Of a stretch of DNA of 64,000 bases, positions 18,407-27,229 are shown one piece after another. The number at the start of each line of letters is the position of its first letter. Position 1 is the stretch's first letter. Source of the stretch: Novosphingobium sp. 9U (GTDB lineage Bacteria; Pseudomonadota; Alphaproteobacteria; Sphingomonadales; Sphingomonadaceae); the NCBI RefSeq assembly GCF_902506425.1, contig NZ_LR732469.1, forward strand, positions 496,001 to 560,000, in the 5' to 3' direction. The notes beneath the pieces were generated by a model. That model made no database searches and was not told the DNA's origin. It worked only from the letters and a program-made list of their open reading frames with translations. The position numbers and the translations under genes were made by a program.

Positions 18407-19618
18407 ATGCGCGTCGCCTCGCTCGATCTCATCCGCGGCGTCGCGGTCCTCGGCATCCTGGCGATCAACATCGCCGGCTTCGCGGGGCCCTCAATCGGCA
18501 CGCTCAGCCCGAACCTGCCTACGCCCGCCGGCATGTGGAACGAAGCCGCGTACGCCTTCGCGTTCGTGCTGTTCGAAGGCAAGATGCGCGCGCTGTTCGC
18601 GATCCTGTTCGGAGCGGGCATAGCGCTGTTCATCGACCGGGCCGAAGCACAGGGCCGCGACGGCGATCTCCTGCAGGCACGACGCCTTGGCTGGCTGCTG
18701 CTGTTCGGCGCCTTGCACTATTACCTGCTGTGGTGGGGCGACATCCTGTTCGCCTATGCCGCCTGCGGGCTGATCGTGCTGCTCCTCCACCGCATGGCGC
18801 CCCGGCTGCTGGGCGCCGGCGCGGCGGCGCTGTTCCTGGCCATGCACCTGAACGGCCTGCTCGCCAGCCTGCCCATGCTCGATGCGGAGGAAGCGGTACG
18901 GCTTGGCACCGCCAACCCCGGGCAGGCGAGTGCCGTGGCGCAATACCAAGGCTACCTCGTGGCAGCGGTCCAGCGCGAGATGAGCCAGTACACCGGCGGT
19001 TTCCTGCACATCCTGACGATCAAGCTGCAGGATCACCCGCTCTGGCCACTCGCCGGCGTGCGTGACGGTTTCGGAGAGTACGTGCCGCTGATGACGCTCG
19101 GCCTGCTCCTGCAGCGCAGCGGCTTCTTCGCCGGCACTTGGCCGGTACGGGCTATGGTGCTGCTGGGCGTCGGCTCCACGGTGGCGGGCTTGAGCGTTAC
19201 CCTGCTCTCGCTCGGCTGGCTGTTGCAGCGGCACTTCCCGGTGATCGCGATGGACACATCGCTGCGGTACGGCCTCGCCCTGCCCCACCTTGTCACAGCA
19301 TTCGGCTACCTCACGTTGCTGGTCCTTGCGACGCCATGGCTCGGCCGCACGCGACTGGGCGGGCGATTGGCGGCGGCGGGACGGATGGCCTTCTCCAATT
19401 ATCTCGGCACCAGCCTGCTCATGACCACGCTGTTCTACGGCTGGGGCCTGGACCTGTTCGGCCAAGTCGATCCGCTCGCGCAATGGCTGTTCGTCTTCTT
19501 CGGCTGGGCTCTCATGCTCGGCTGGAGCGGGCCATGGCTCCGGCATTGGCGCCGGGGTCCACTCGAATGGCTATGGCGGTGCCTGACCGAAGGCAGGTTG
19601 CTCTCGAACCGCGTCTAA
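18407..19618 (+). CDS. DUF418 (YeiB-type) membrane protein
   Basis: Polytopic inner-membrane protein of 403 residues. It opens with the family signature SLDLIRGVAVLGILAINI, followed by eight to ten hydrophobic segments. The C-terminal DUF418 portion contains GRMAFSNYLGTSLL and a tryptophan-rich FFGWALMLGWSGPWLRHWRRGPLEWLWR. The family is distantly related to acyltransferase-3 proteins, but no substrate is known. It starts 21 bases after the Sel1-SPOR gene and may be in one transcript with it. Confidence 0.88.
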   Translation: MRVASLDLIRGVAVLGILAINIAGFAGPSIGTLSPNLPTPAGMWNEAAYAFAFVLFEGKMRALFAILFGAGIALFIDRAEAQGRDGDLLQARRLGWLLLFGALHYYLLWWGDILFAYAACGLIVLLLHRMAPRLLGAGAAALFLAMHLNGLLASLPMLDAEEAVRLGTANPGQASAVAQYQGYLVAAVQREMSQYTGGFLHILTIKLQDHPLWPLAGVRDGFGEYVPLMTLGLLLQRSGFFAGTWPVRAMVLLGVGSTVAGLSVTLLSLGWLLQRHFPVIAMDTSLRYGLALPHLVTAFGYLTLLVLATPWLGRTRLGGRLAAAGRMAFSNYLGTSLLMTTLFYGWGLDLFGQVDPLAQWLFVFFGWALMLGWSGPWLRHWRRGPLEWLWRCLTEGRLLSNRV

Positions 19619-19625
19619 CTGCTAT

Positions 19626-19640
19626 TGCGATCCATTCGCA
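19626..19640. promoter_or_regulatory. Possible Fur box upstream of bfd-bfr
   Basis: An exact inverted repeat TGCGA-N5-TCGCA lies 33 bases before the ferredoxin start, with a second half-site TTGCGATTCGA just downstream. This resembles alphaproteobacterial Fur-type operators, and the iron-storage gene context agrees. Assignment is by inspection only. Confidence 0.4.
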
Positions 19641-19672
19641 TGCAGCTATATTGCGATTCGAGAGGAACACGC

Positions 19673-19897
19673 ATGTACGTCTGCATCTGCAACGCGATAC
19701 GGGAATGCGAACTGCGCCAAGCGGCGCGCACCTGCCGTGGCGATGCCGAAGCGCTCTACACCGCCATCGGGCGCCCGCCCCAGTGCGGCCAGTGCGTGGA
19801 CGAGGCCGAGGACATCATCGCCGACGAGCGTTTGTCGACTCTCCTCCCGGTGCCGCTCGCCGCGGCCGACCGCACGCTGCAGCCTGCGCATACTTGA
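19673..19897 (+). CDS. bfd: Bacterioferritin-associated ferredoxin
   Basis: A 74-residue [2Fe-2S] protein that reduces bacterioferritin to release stored iron. The cluster ligands are C4, C6, C38 and C41, exactly the spacing of known Bfd proteins (YVCICNAI ... PPQCGQC). The C-terminal tail after ~60 is variable and Pro/Ala-rich. The start is the ATG at 19673 with an AGAGGA ribosome site; the frame upstream is not supported. It lies 89 bases upstream of bfr, and a candidate Fur box precedes it. Confidence 0.92.
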   Translation: MYVCICNAIRECELRQAARTCRGDAEALYTAIGRPPQCGQCVDEAEDIIADERLSTLLPVPLAAADRTLQPAHT

Positions 19898-19986
19898 TCG
19901 CCCTTAATGCCGCGGGGCGCCTTCTCGCGTTGCCTCCCCAAAGCTGGTAAGCCATAGGGCTCGCTCAGCCAGACAGGAGCTTCCCC

Positions 19987-20487
19987 ATGAAGGGCGACCG
20001 CCAGGTCATCGACTTTCTCAACAAGGCGCTGCTCAACGAGCTGACCGCGATCAACCAGTACTGGCTGCACTACCGCATGCTGGAACACTGGGGCGTCAAG
20101 AAGCTGGCCGATTACGAGCGCCATGAGTCCATCGACGAGATGAAGCATGCCGACATCCTGGCGGAGCGCATCCTGTTCCTCGACGGACTCCCCAACTTCC
20201 AGGCGCTCGGCAAGCTGCGCGTGGGCGAGAGCGTGGAGGAAGTGCTCAAGGCCGACCTCGCGCTGGAGCACGATGCCATCCCCTTGCTCAAGGAAGCCAT
20301 CGCCCACTGCGAGGCCGTGCGCGATTACATCAGCCGCGAGATCTTCGAGCGCATCCTCGAGAGCGAGGAAGAGCACGTCGACTTCCTCGAGAAGCAGTTC
20401 GACCTGATCGGGTTGATGGGCATTCAGAACTACATCCAGCTCAACAGCCCTTCGGCTGGCGAAGGCAGCACCGACACGGGCGCCTGA
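19987..20487 (+). CDS. bfr: Bacterioferritin
   Basis: Haem-containing 24-mer ferritin for iron storage. The diiron ferroxidase ligands E18, E51, H54, E94, E127 and H130 are all present at canonical positions, and M52 supplies the haem ligand. At 166 residues it is a few residues longer than E. coli Bfr, the extra being a Ser/Gly/Thr tail. It follows bfd, forming the usual storage-release pair. A hairpin repeat lies 20 bases past the stop. Confidence 0.97.
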   Translation: MKGDRQVIDFLNKALLNELTAINQYWLHYRMLEHWGVKKLADYERHESIDEMKHADILAERILFLDGLPNFQALGKLRVGESVEEVLKADLALEHDAIPLLKEAIAHCEAVRDYISREIFERILESEEEHVDFLEKQFDLIGLMGIQNYIQLNSPSAGEGSTDTGA

Positions 20488-20506
20488 GCCCTACTTGCAA
20501 GAAGGC

Positions 20507-20541
20507 CAGCGTCGTCCCGGGCTGGACCCGGGACGACGCTG
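20507..20541. repeat. Perfect 15-base hairpin, family B repeat, between bfr and S9 peptidase
   Basis: CAGCGTCGTCCCGGG, a five-base loop, then its exact complement. It lies between two convergent genes and shares the GTCCCGGG core with the repeats at 6338-6441 and 10888-10971. It probably also serves as a bidirectional terminator-like stem, although no T-run follows. Confidence 0.75.
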
Positions 20542-20553
20542 TAATCCGGCTGC

Positions 20554-22638
20554 CTACCTCACCCGATACTTGTCGAACCAAGCCAGGATCGCCGCGGCCT
20601 TGGCGGCCGACTGCGAAGGCCGCGCGGTGAGCCCGCCGTGGCTGGCGCCCGGCACTTTCACCAGCGCGGTCGGCACCCCGCGGATCTGCAGCGCGGCGTA
20701 GTACTGCTCCGATTCGCTCACCGGCGTGCGATAATCCTCCGAGCCGACGACGACCAGCGTCGGCGTCTTGACGTTGCCGACCAGGCTCAGCGGCGAGCGG
20801 TTCCAGTAGCTCATTGGATCCTCCCACGGCTTCTTGTCGAACCAGTAGCGCGAAGTGAACGTCGTCGAGTCCATCGTCAGCGATTCGCTGATCCAGTTGA
20901 TCACCGGCTTCTGCGAGGCGGCCGCCTTGAACCGGTCGGTCTTGCCGACGATCCACGAGGTCAACACGCCGCCGCCAGAGCCGCCGGTGACGAACAGGTT
21001 GTTGGGATCGGCCACTCCGTCGGCGATCGCCGCATCGACCGCCCCCATGAGGTCGTCGTAGTCAGTGCCGGGGTATGCGCGGTCGATCAGGTTGGCGAAC
21101 TCCTCGCCATACGACGTGCTGCCGCGCGGGTTGGTGTAGAGCACGGCATAGCCATGCGCGGCATAGAGCTGGTCGTCGGTCGAGAAGGTCGGGCCATAGG
21201 CCGAGTTCGGGCCGCCGTGGATCTCCAGGATAAGCGGCACGCGCTGACCGGGCTGCAGCCCCGGTGGCGTCACCAGCCAGGCATCGATCGCACGCCCGTC
21301 CGGGGCCGTCACCGCCAGCTTGCGCACTGGCGCGATCGCCTTTGCTGCCTGCCAGTTGGCGTTGAGGCTGGTCAGCCGCCGCCCATCGACCCACAGGTCG
21401 GCCGGCGCCTCGGTGCCACCGGCGGTGTAGGCCACCTTGCCGCCGTTCGACACGCTGAAGTCGCCCCCGGTGTAGGGCCGGTCATAGTGCGAGCCGCCCG
21501 TCAGCCCGTCCGCTACCACGCGAACCGAACCGTCGAGGCCGATGCGCGAGACGCGCTTCTTGCCGTGATCGTCGTACGAGACATAGAGCTGTGAGTTGCC
21601 CGCCCAGCTTACGGTCTCGATCGATCGGTCGAGGCCCGCCGTCAGCGGACGCACACCGGTGCCGTCCGCGTTCATCACGTAAAGCTCGGTGTTCTCATAG
21701 CTGCGGTTGACGTCGTCGAACCCGAGATAGGCCACGTGCTTGCCGTCCGGCGAAAGCACCGCATTGTTGTCCGGTCCCTGTCGCGTGGTCAGCGCCTTAA
21801 TCGCACCGCTCGCGACATCGACGGTGTAGACTTCCGAGTTGCTCTCTTCGCGCTGCCAATCCGGCCGGCGGTTGGCGGAGAACACCAGGGCGCGCCCGTC
21901 CGGGCTCCACGAGAGCGGCCCGCCGTCGTCGTAGTCGCCGAACGTCACCTGCCGCGGGGCGCCGCCATCCGCGGCGACGACGAAGACGTGATCGAAGCCC
22001 GGCTTGGCATAGCCGCCGCCATCGGCGCGGTAGGACACCCGGTCGATCACCTCCAGATCGTCCGCCCACTTGGCGCCTTCGGGCTTCTCCGGCGCCTTGC
22101 CGAGCTTCAGCGCTTCACCCGGTACACGCATGGTGTAGGCGATGGTGCGACCGTCAGGCGACCAGGCGATGCTGCCGGGACTATCGGGCAGGCCCGTCAC
22201 CTTCACGCTGCGATCGCTGTCGACCCACATGACGGTGAGCTGCGGCGCGCCCTCTCCATCTGACGAGACATAGGCCAGTCGCTTGCCGTCGGGCGACCAG
22301 CGCGGCGAGCGGTGCGATCCCTTGCCCGCGACCAGCGGCGTCTGACGCCCGCTCGCCAGGTCCACGAGCCAGATCGTCGGCACTTCCTTGTCGGTCATCA
22401 CGTCTGCCGTCATGCGCACGTAAGCGACGCGCGATCCGTCCGGGCTGATCTGCGGATCGGTGGCACCGACCAGCCCGAACAGGTCCTGACCGGTGAAGCT
22501 GCGGTTCGGTCCCGCGGGCGGCGCTTTGGCCTCATGCCCAGTCTGCTCCCCTGTCTGCTGGGCCTGGGCGATGCCGATCGGAGCAAAAAGGCTCAAGGCA
22601 GCTGTCGCCGCCAACAGGAGGGCTTGGGAACGGCGCAA
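20554..22638 (-). CDS. S9-family (prolyl oligopeptidase/acylaminoacyl type) peptidase, exported
   Basis: A serine peptidase of ~694 residues. The N-terminal half is a beta-propeller with repeated SPDG blades (ISPDGSRVAYV, WSPDGKRLAYV, WSPDGRALVF). The C-terminal alpha/beta-hydrolase domain has the oxyanion-side HGGPNSAYG, the nucleophile S554 in GGSGGG, D635 (GSEDYRTP) and H667 (GASHGG). The start is best placed at the TTG at 22638: GGAGA lies seven bases upstream and a clean signal peptide ending AQAQQ follows. Longer in-frame starts (ATG 22677) would bury it. It is probably periplasmic and single-gene. Confidence 0.9.
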   Translation of the reverse strand: MRRSQALLLAATAALSLFAPIGIAQAQQTGEQTGHEAKAPPAGPNRSFTGQDLFGLVGATDPQISPDGSRVAYVRMTADVMTDKEVPTIWLVDLASGRQTPLVAGKGSHRSPRWSPDGKRLAYVSSDGEGAPQLTVMWVDSDRSVKVTGLPDSPGSIAWSPDGRTIAYTMRVPGEALKLGKAPEKPEGAKWADDLEVIDRVSYRADGGGYAKPGFDHVFVVAADGGAPRQVTFGDYDDGGPLSWSPDGRALVFSANRRPDWQREESNSEVYTVDVASGAIKALTTRQGPDNNAVLSPDGKHVAYLGFDDVNRSYENTELYVMNADGTGVRPLTAGLDRSIETVSWAGNSQLYVSYDDHGKKRVSRIGLDGSVRVVADGLTGGSHYDRPYTGGDFSVSNGGKVAYTAGGTEAPADLWVDGRRLTSLNANWQAAKAIAPVRKLAVTAPDGRAIDAWLVTPPGLQPGQRVPLILEIHGGPNSAYGPTFSTDDQLYAAHGYAVLYTNPRGSTSYGEEFANLIDRAYPGTDYDDLMGAVDAAIADGVADPNNLFVTGGSGGGVLTSWIVGKTDRFKAAASQKPVINWISESLTMDSTTFTSRYWFDKKPWEDPMSYWNRSPLSLVGNVKTPTLVVVGSEDYRTPVSESEQYYAALQIRGVPTALVKVPGASHGGLTARPSQSAAKAAAILAWFDKYRVR

Positions 22639-22801
22639 ATCAGGTCTCCGATCAGATACTTCGCCGCCAGACTGCATCGCGCGCGCGACGAAAGCCAGTG
22701 CCGCGATCGCGGGTCGCCGCCGCCCCCACCCACAATCTTCCTGGTCCATACCGAGCCAGTCGCAGCTTCCCACCTGGACGCTCACCCCCTAAGACCGCCG
22801 C

Positions 22802-23929
22802 ATGAACGACGGCGAACATCGCAGCTTCCGCTTTGAAGACGGCACCTTCATGGGCGTGGTGCTGGTGGTCACCCTGCTGTTCGCCTGGCTGATCTCGTCC
22901 TACTTCGGCGCGATCCTGTGGGGCCTTGTCGCTGCAATCCTGTTCGAGCCGGCGACCCAGCACCTGGCCGAGCGGCTCAACAACCGCAAGAGCCTGGCGG
23001 CCGCGCTCGTGCTGCTGCTGATCCTGGCGCTGATCGTCATGCCCGCGCTGCTCCTTGGCTCCAGCCTGGTGCAGGAGGCTGCCACCCTATACGAGCGGAT
23101 CCGCAGCGGGCAGCTCGACATTCCCAACATGCTCAATCACTTGCGCGATGCGCTGCCCTCCACGGTGCGCCGCTTCGTGGATCGCCAGGGCCTCTCCGAC
23201 TTCAACTCGCTGCGTCGCATGTTCGGCTCGGGCATCGCGAGCGGGTTGCAGGACATCGCCTCGCGCGCGCTGCTGGTGGGGCAGAGTGCGCTCAGCTTCC
23301 TCGCCGCGATGGGCGTGATGCTGTACCTGACGTTCTTCCTGCTGCGCGATGGCCGGCGCTATGGCGACCTCATCCGCACCGCACTGCCGCTGCGGCCCGA
23401 TACGCGCGACCGGCTGATCGACCATTTCGTCATCGTGGTGCGCGCCACCATGAAGGGCACTGTCGTCGTCGCGCTTGTCCAAGGGCTACTTGGCGGGCTG
23501 ATCTTCTGGGCGCTCGGCATTGAGGGCGCGCTGCTGTGGGGCACGATGATGGGCTTCCTGTCACTGCTGCCCGCCGTGGGGACCGGCATCGTCTGGGTGC
23601 CGGTCGCCATCTACCTCCTCGTCAGCGGAGCATGGATCAAGGGCGCGATCATGATCTTCTGCGGTGTCTTCGTGATCGGTCTGGTCGACAACCTGCTGCG
23701 TCCGATCCTGGTCGGCCGCGACACCCGCATGCCCGACTTCGTGGTGCTGATCGCGACCTTGTCTGGTCTCGAACTCTTCGGACTGAGCGGCTTTATCGTC
23801 GGCCCGGTCATTGCCGCGCTCTTCATCGCGGTGTGGAACATGGCGATCGAGCAACGCGCACCGGCCATGGCCGAGCTCGCCAGCACTCTCCCCGATGACG
23901 AAGCGCCTTTGGTGGCTCCGCACACCTGA
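22802..23929 (+). CDS. AI-2E (PerM) family transporter
   Basis: Polytopic inner-membrane protein, 375 residues, with the family pattern. Two N-terminal helices are followed by a large loop, then VMLYLTFFLLRDG and further helices including GLLGGLIFWALGIEGALLWG, with LLPAVGTGIVWVP in the usual place. VDNLLRPILVGRDTRMPDFVVL is the conserved C-terminal signature. Members were named for autoinducer-2 export, but most act as sodium/proton antiporters or are unassigned; no substrate can be inferred. The S9 peptidase is divergent upstream. Confidence 0.93.
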   Translation: MNDGEHRSFRFEDGTFMGVVLVVTLLFAWLISSYFGAILWGLVAAILFEPATQHLAERLNNRKSLAAALVLLLILALIVMPALLLGSSLVQEAATLYERIRSGQLDIPNMLNHLRDALPSTVRRFVDRQGLSDFNSLRRMFGSGIASGLQDIASRALLVGQSALSFLAAMGVMLYLTFFLLRDGRRYGDLIRTALPLRPDTRDRLIDHFVIVVRATMKGTVVVALVQGLLGGLIFWALGIEGALLWGTMMGFLSLLPAVGTGIVWVPVAIYLLVSGAWIKGAIMIFCGVFVIGLVDNLLRPILVGRDTRMPDFVVLIATLSGLELFGLSGFIVGPVIAALFIAVWNMAIEQRAPAMAELASTLPDDEAPLVAPHT

Positions 23930-23997
23930 TTGCTGGAATGTGACACCAGTGTGACAGAACGCTGGTGCAAGCCGTCGCGATTGCCTAGGAGCCTGCC

Positions 23998-24708
23998 GTG
24001 CCCAAGCTCACGCGCCTTGCCCTGCCCTGTATTGTCGTCGCGACGGCACTGTTCGCCTCGCCGGCGCTGGCTGCACAGGACGATGAGCAGCTCTGGCTCC
24101 AGACCAACGTGCACGTGCCGCTGGACGGCAATACCCGCGTCACGCTGGAGCAGATCACCCGCTTCAGCGATCGCATGGACGGCGTGTACACCACCGAATT
24201 CGGCGCGCTGATCGGACAGCGGGTATCGAAGAACCTGGAATTCGGCTTCGGCTATCGCCACGTCGGCTTCCACAACGGCAACCGCAACGCCGACGAGGAC
24301 CGCTTCCGCCAGCAAGTGGTCGGCACCTTCGGCCGCTTCTCGACTCGCCTGCGCCTGGACGAGCGCTTTCATCCCGATGGCGATGAGATCGGCTTCCGCC
24401 TGCGGCCCCTGGTGCGCTACAACCAGCCGCTCGATCGCAACGGGCTTGCCCTGTTCGTCAGCCATGAAAGCTTCGTGCTGCCCAACAGCACCAAGTGGGG
24501 CCAGCGCCGCGGCTATGAGCGCATGCGCAACATGCTGGGATTAGCCATCCCGCTCTCCACACAGGCCAGCGCCGACGTGGCTTATCTCAACCAGTACCGC
24601 CTCGCCCGTGGCGGTGCACGGGCGCAAATGGATCACGCGCTCAGTATGCAGTTGACGATCAACCTGGGCGCCAAGCGCAAGGTGGTCGAGCACCACCAAG
24701 GCGATTGA
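23998..24708 (+). CDS. DUF2490 domain outer-membrane-type protein
   Basis: A 236-residue exported protein beginning at a GTG with TAGGAG eight bases upstream. The signal peptide ends at ALAAQ. The rest alternates polar and aromatic residues in the beta-barrel pattern of DUF2490 (QLWLQTNVHVPLDG, LEFGFGYRHVGFHNG, LRPLVRYNQPL, ADVAYLNQYRLARG). It is likely a small outer-membrane barrel of unknown cargo. The gene is monocistronic and ends at a strong bidirectional terminator. Confidence 0.85.
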   Translation: MPKLTRLALPCIVVATALFASPALAAQDDEQLWLQTNVHVPLDGNTRVTLEQITRFSDRMDGVYTTEFGALIGQRVSKNLEFGFGYRHVGFHNGNRNADEDRFRQQVVGTFGRFSTRLRLDERFHPDGDEIGFRLRPLVRYNQPLDRNGLALFVSHESFVLPNSTKWGQRRGYERMRNMLGLAIPLSTQASADVAYLNQYRLARGGARAQMDHALSMQLTINLGAKRKVVEHHQGD

Positions 24709-24723
24709 TCTATACGCGAAAAA

Positions 24724-24749
24724 GGGAGGGCGCCTTTCGGCACCCTCCC
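24724..24749. terminator. Bidirectional hairpin terminator
   Basis: GGGAGGG and CCCTCCC arms plus an inner GCC/GGC surround a TTTC loop, flanked by five A on the left and five T on the right. It serves both convergent genes, DUF2490 and DUF4142. Confidence 0.9.
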
Positions 24750-24776
24750 CTTTTTACTTCCGAACTCGTAGTCGGC

Positions 24777-25331
24777 TTACTGAGCCAGGCCGGCCGGAAC
24801 CATCTGCTTGGCATGAGTCAGGTGGCGCTCGATCACCGGCACGGCGGTGGACGCGACCTGCTTCAGCGCGACGTCGGTGCCGTCGGTGGCATAGCCCTTG
24901 TGCAGCGCCCATGCGGTCTGGTGCGCGGCAGCCTGCTGCTGCAGGTAGAGATCGTCGAAGCTAGCCTTCGGCGCCTTTTTCAACAGGGCGATCTTCGCCG
25001 CATTCTCGGCCGAGAGCTTCATCGAAGGACGAGCGATCGTGCGATCGTTGTTCTTTAGCGCTGCCATCAGCGCCTTGGTGGTCTGGGTGTGATCGGCGAT
25101 CATCTCGCGCGCGAAGCTCTTCACGTCATCGCGCTTGCTGCGCGTGAGCGCGAGCTTGCTGGACTGGATCTCGTACATGTCCGAATCCGCAGCGAGCTTC
25201 ACGTAGTCAGTGGCCGATGTACCGGTGATCGGCGAGACCCCGGCATCGGCGGCAGTCAACATACCCTGGGCGAGCGAGGGCGAGGCAATCGACAGCGCAA
25301 GTGCGCTTGCAAGAATAGCTTTGCGAAACAT
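24777..25331 (-). CDS. Exported DUF4142 protein
   Basis: A 184-residue secreted helical protein with a signal peptide ending near SLAQG. The DUF4142 four-helix pattern follows (DYVKLAADSDMYEIQSSKLAL, FAREMIADHTQTTKALMAAL, LQQQAAAHQTAWALHKGYA, PVIERHLTHAKQM), with the conserved IADHTQT and RHLTHA motifs. Members are ferritin-like or DUF305-like in fold and often stress-induced in sphingomonads; no enzymatic role is known. The ATG at 25331 has AAGGAAG upstream. Confidence 0.88.
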   Translation of the reverse strand: MFRKAILASALALSIASPSLAQGMLTAADAGVSPITGTSATDYVKLAADSDMYEIQSSKLALTRSKRDDVKSFAREMIADHTQTTKALMAALKNNDRTIARPSMKLSAENAAKIALLKKAPKASFDDLYLQQQAAAHQTAWALHKGYATDGTDVALKQVASTAVPVIERHLTHAKQMVPAGLAQ

Positions 25332-25363
25332 CAAGTTTCTTCCTTTGATACCAACTGGCGCAC

Positions 25364-25389
25364 AACACCCGCGATGATCGAAAGGTTCC
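25364..25389 (-). promoter_or_regulatory. Possible EcfG-type general-stress promoter for DUF4142 gene
   Basis: On the minus strand GGAAC, 17 bases, then TGTT resembles the alphaproteobacterial EcfG promoter (GGAAC-N16/17-CGTT), with one mismatch in the -10. It lies 33 bases before the start codon. DUF4142 genes are common members of this regulon, which is the main support. Confidence 0.3.
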
Positions 25390-25544
25390 TGCCTGACGGC
25401 GCTATGACGTGCCGAATTGCAGAAAGAAACTTCAGAGACTTGCCATGACGGTAGTCTGACGAGACACTCGACAGGCGCTGCAGGCCAGAACCTCGACTTA
25501 TATCAAGGCCCGCAAGTGCTTCCCCATGGCAGTAGCGCTCTGCC

Positions 25545-26918
25545 TCAGTCCTTCTTGAAGGGGTTCTTCGGACTTCGCAGCGTCAGGCGGATCGGCACGG
25601 CGTCGAAGCCGAGCTCACGGCGAATGCCGTTGATCAGGTAGCGCTTGTAGCTTTCGGGCAGCGAATCGAGCCGGGTGCCGAACAGCACGAAGCCGGGGGG
25701 CCGCGTCTTCGCCTGCGTGATGTAGCGCAGCTTGATCCGCTTGCCGCCGGGTGCCGGCGGGGGATTGGCGTTAAGCGCATCGTCGAACCAGCGGTTGAGC
25801 GCGGCCGTCGGCACGCGGCGGCTCCAGGCCTCACGGATGTCGAAGGCGGCCTTAATCATGTCGTCCAGGCCCTTGCCGGTGCGCGCCGAAACCGCCAGCA
25901 GCGGCACGCCGCGCACTTGTGCCAGACCTTCGTCCAGGGCGCCGCGAATGCCCTGGAACAAGCTGCTCGCGCCCTCGGCCACGTCCCACTTGTTGATCGC
26001 AATCATCAGCGCGCGACCTTCCTCCAGTACCATGGAGGCGATCTTCAGGTCCTGGTGCTCCAGCCCGCGTGTGGCATCGAGCAGCAGCACGACGACCTCG
26101 GCGAAATCGACAGCGTGGCGAGCATCGGCGACCGAAAGCTTCTCCAGCTTCTCGACCACATTCGACTTCTTGCGCATGCCCGCCGTGTCGATCAGGCGAA
26201 CCGGGCGGACCTCGCCGTTCTGCTGCGTCCATTCCCAATCGATCGCGATCGAATCGCGGGTGATGCCCGCCTCGGGACCCGTCAGCAGGCGATCTTGGCC
26301 GAGCAGCTTGTTGATCAGCGTCGATTTGCCCGCATTCGGACGACCGACGATGGCCAGCTTGAGAGGACCACGCAACAGCGCCTCCTCGTCGAACTCCTCG
26401 TCTTCTTCCTCGACCTGCAGCGGCTCGAGGTGCGGCAGCAGCGCCTCGAACAAGTCGCCCATGCCCTCGCCGTGTTCAGCGGAGATCGCGACGGGGTCGC
26501 CCAGACCGAGCGAGTAGGACTCCAGCAGCCCGCTCTCGCCCGCGCGACCTTCCGCCTTGTTGGCGACGAGGATCACGGGCACCCTGGCGCCGCGCAGCCA
26601 ACGGGCGATTTCTTCGTCGAGCGGCGTCAGCCCCGCGCGCGCATCCATGACAAACAGCGCCAATTCGGCGCTTTCCAGCGCGGCCTCGGTCTGCTGGCGC
26701 ATGCGGCCGGGCAGGCTTTCGGCGTCTTCGTCCTCCCACCCTGCGGTGTCGACGATCTGGAACTTCAGGCCGAGCAATTCGGCATCGCCGAAGCGACGGT
26801 CGCGCGTGACGCCGGGCTGGTCGTCGACGAGTGCCAGCTTCTTGCCCACCAGACGGTTGAACAGCGTGGATTTGCCGACGTTGGGCCGGCCGATGATGAT
26901 CACCTGGGGTGCGGGCAT
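25545..26918 (-). CDS. der: Ribosome-assembly GTPase Der (EngA)
   Basis: Essential GTPase for 50S maturation with two tandem GTP-binding domains and a C-terminal KH-like domain. The first G1 motif is GRPNVGKST near residue 10, with DTAGW as G3. The second is GRPNAGKST near residue 193, with DTAGMRKKS and NKWD. An acidic linker (EEEDEEFDEEALL) joins the two. The KH-like end includes RPPGFVLFGTRLDSLPESYKRYL. Length of 457 residues is normal. It is monocistronic here. Confidence 0.98.
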   Translation of the reverse strand: MPAPQVIIIGRPNVGKSTLFNRLVGKKLALVDDQPGVTRDRRFGDAELLGLKFQIVDTAGWEDEDAESLPGRMRQQTEAALESAELALFVMDARAGLTPLDEEIARWLRGARVPVILVANKAEGRAGESGLLESYSLGLGDPVAISAEHGEGMGDLFEALLPHLEPLQVEEEDEEFDEEALLRGPLKLAIVGRPNAGKSTLINKLLGQDRLLTGPEAGITRDSIAIDWEWTQQNGEVRPVRLIDTAGMRKKSNVVEKLEKLSVADARHAVDFAEVVVLLLDATRGLEHQDLKIASMVLEEGRALMIAINKWDVAEGASSLFQGIRGALDEGLAQVRGVPLLAVSARTGKGLDDMIKAAFDIREAWSRRVPTAALNRWFDDALNANPPPAPGGKRIKLRYITQAKTRPPGFVLFGTRLDSLPESYKRYLINGIRRELGFDAVPIRLTLRSPKNPFKKD

Positions 26919-27229
26919 GATCGGCGGGACGTGGCGGTTTGTGCCGCAGTTGGCAAGTCCCGCGCTCCGTAGCCATGACCGCCGGTCCGATCGTCTGGCC
27001 CAAACTGGATCGTTTGCCGCTGGATTGCGGCCGATCGTTGGTCATTGCGAGAAATCTGCGCTGTGCGAGGCATGCGAAGGTCGAGGTTAACGGGGGCAAG
27101 ATGGCAATCTGTGACCATCAAGCCGGCAGAAAACGGCCACTAGGCGGCAAGTTCTTGCCGGCCTGTTTACCGTTGCTGGATACCATGCACGTCAGAGCGC
27201 TCCTAACCAGCACCTGCGATTAAGGCTGC
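26919..27229. other. Intergenic region between der and the CHAP gene
   Basis: About 310 bases separate the divergent der and CHAP genes. Short frames on both strands lack a family pattern. I see no tRNA, repeat or hairpin worth naming; promoters for both genes must lie here. Confidence 0.45.

Noticed and set aside
17392..19065. 557-residue open frame on the plus strand
   Set aside because: It covers the Sel1-SPOR gene and the start of the DUF418 gene in another frame, with Arg/Ala-rich composition.
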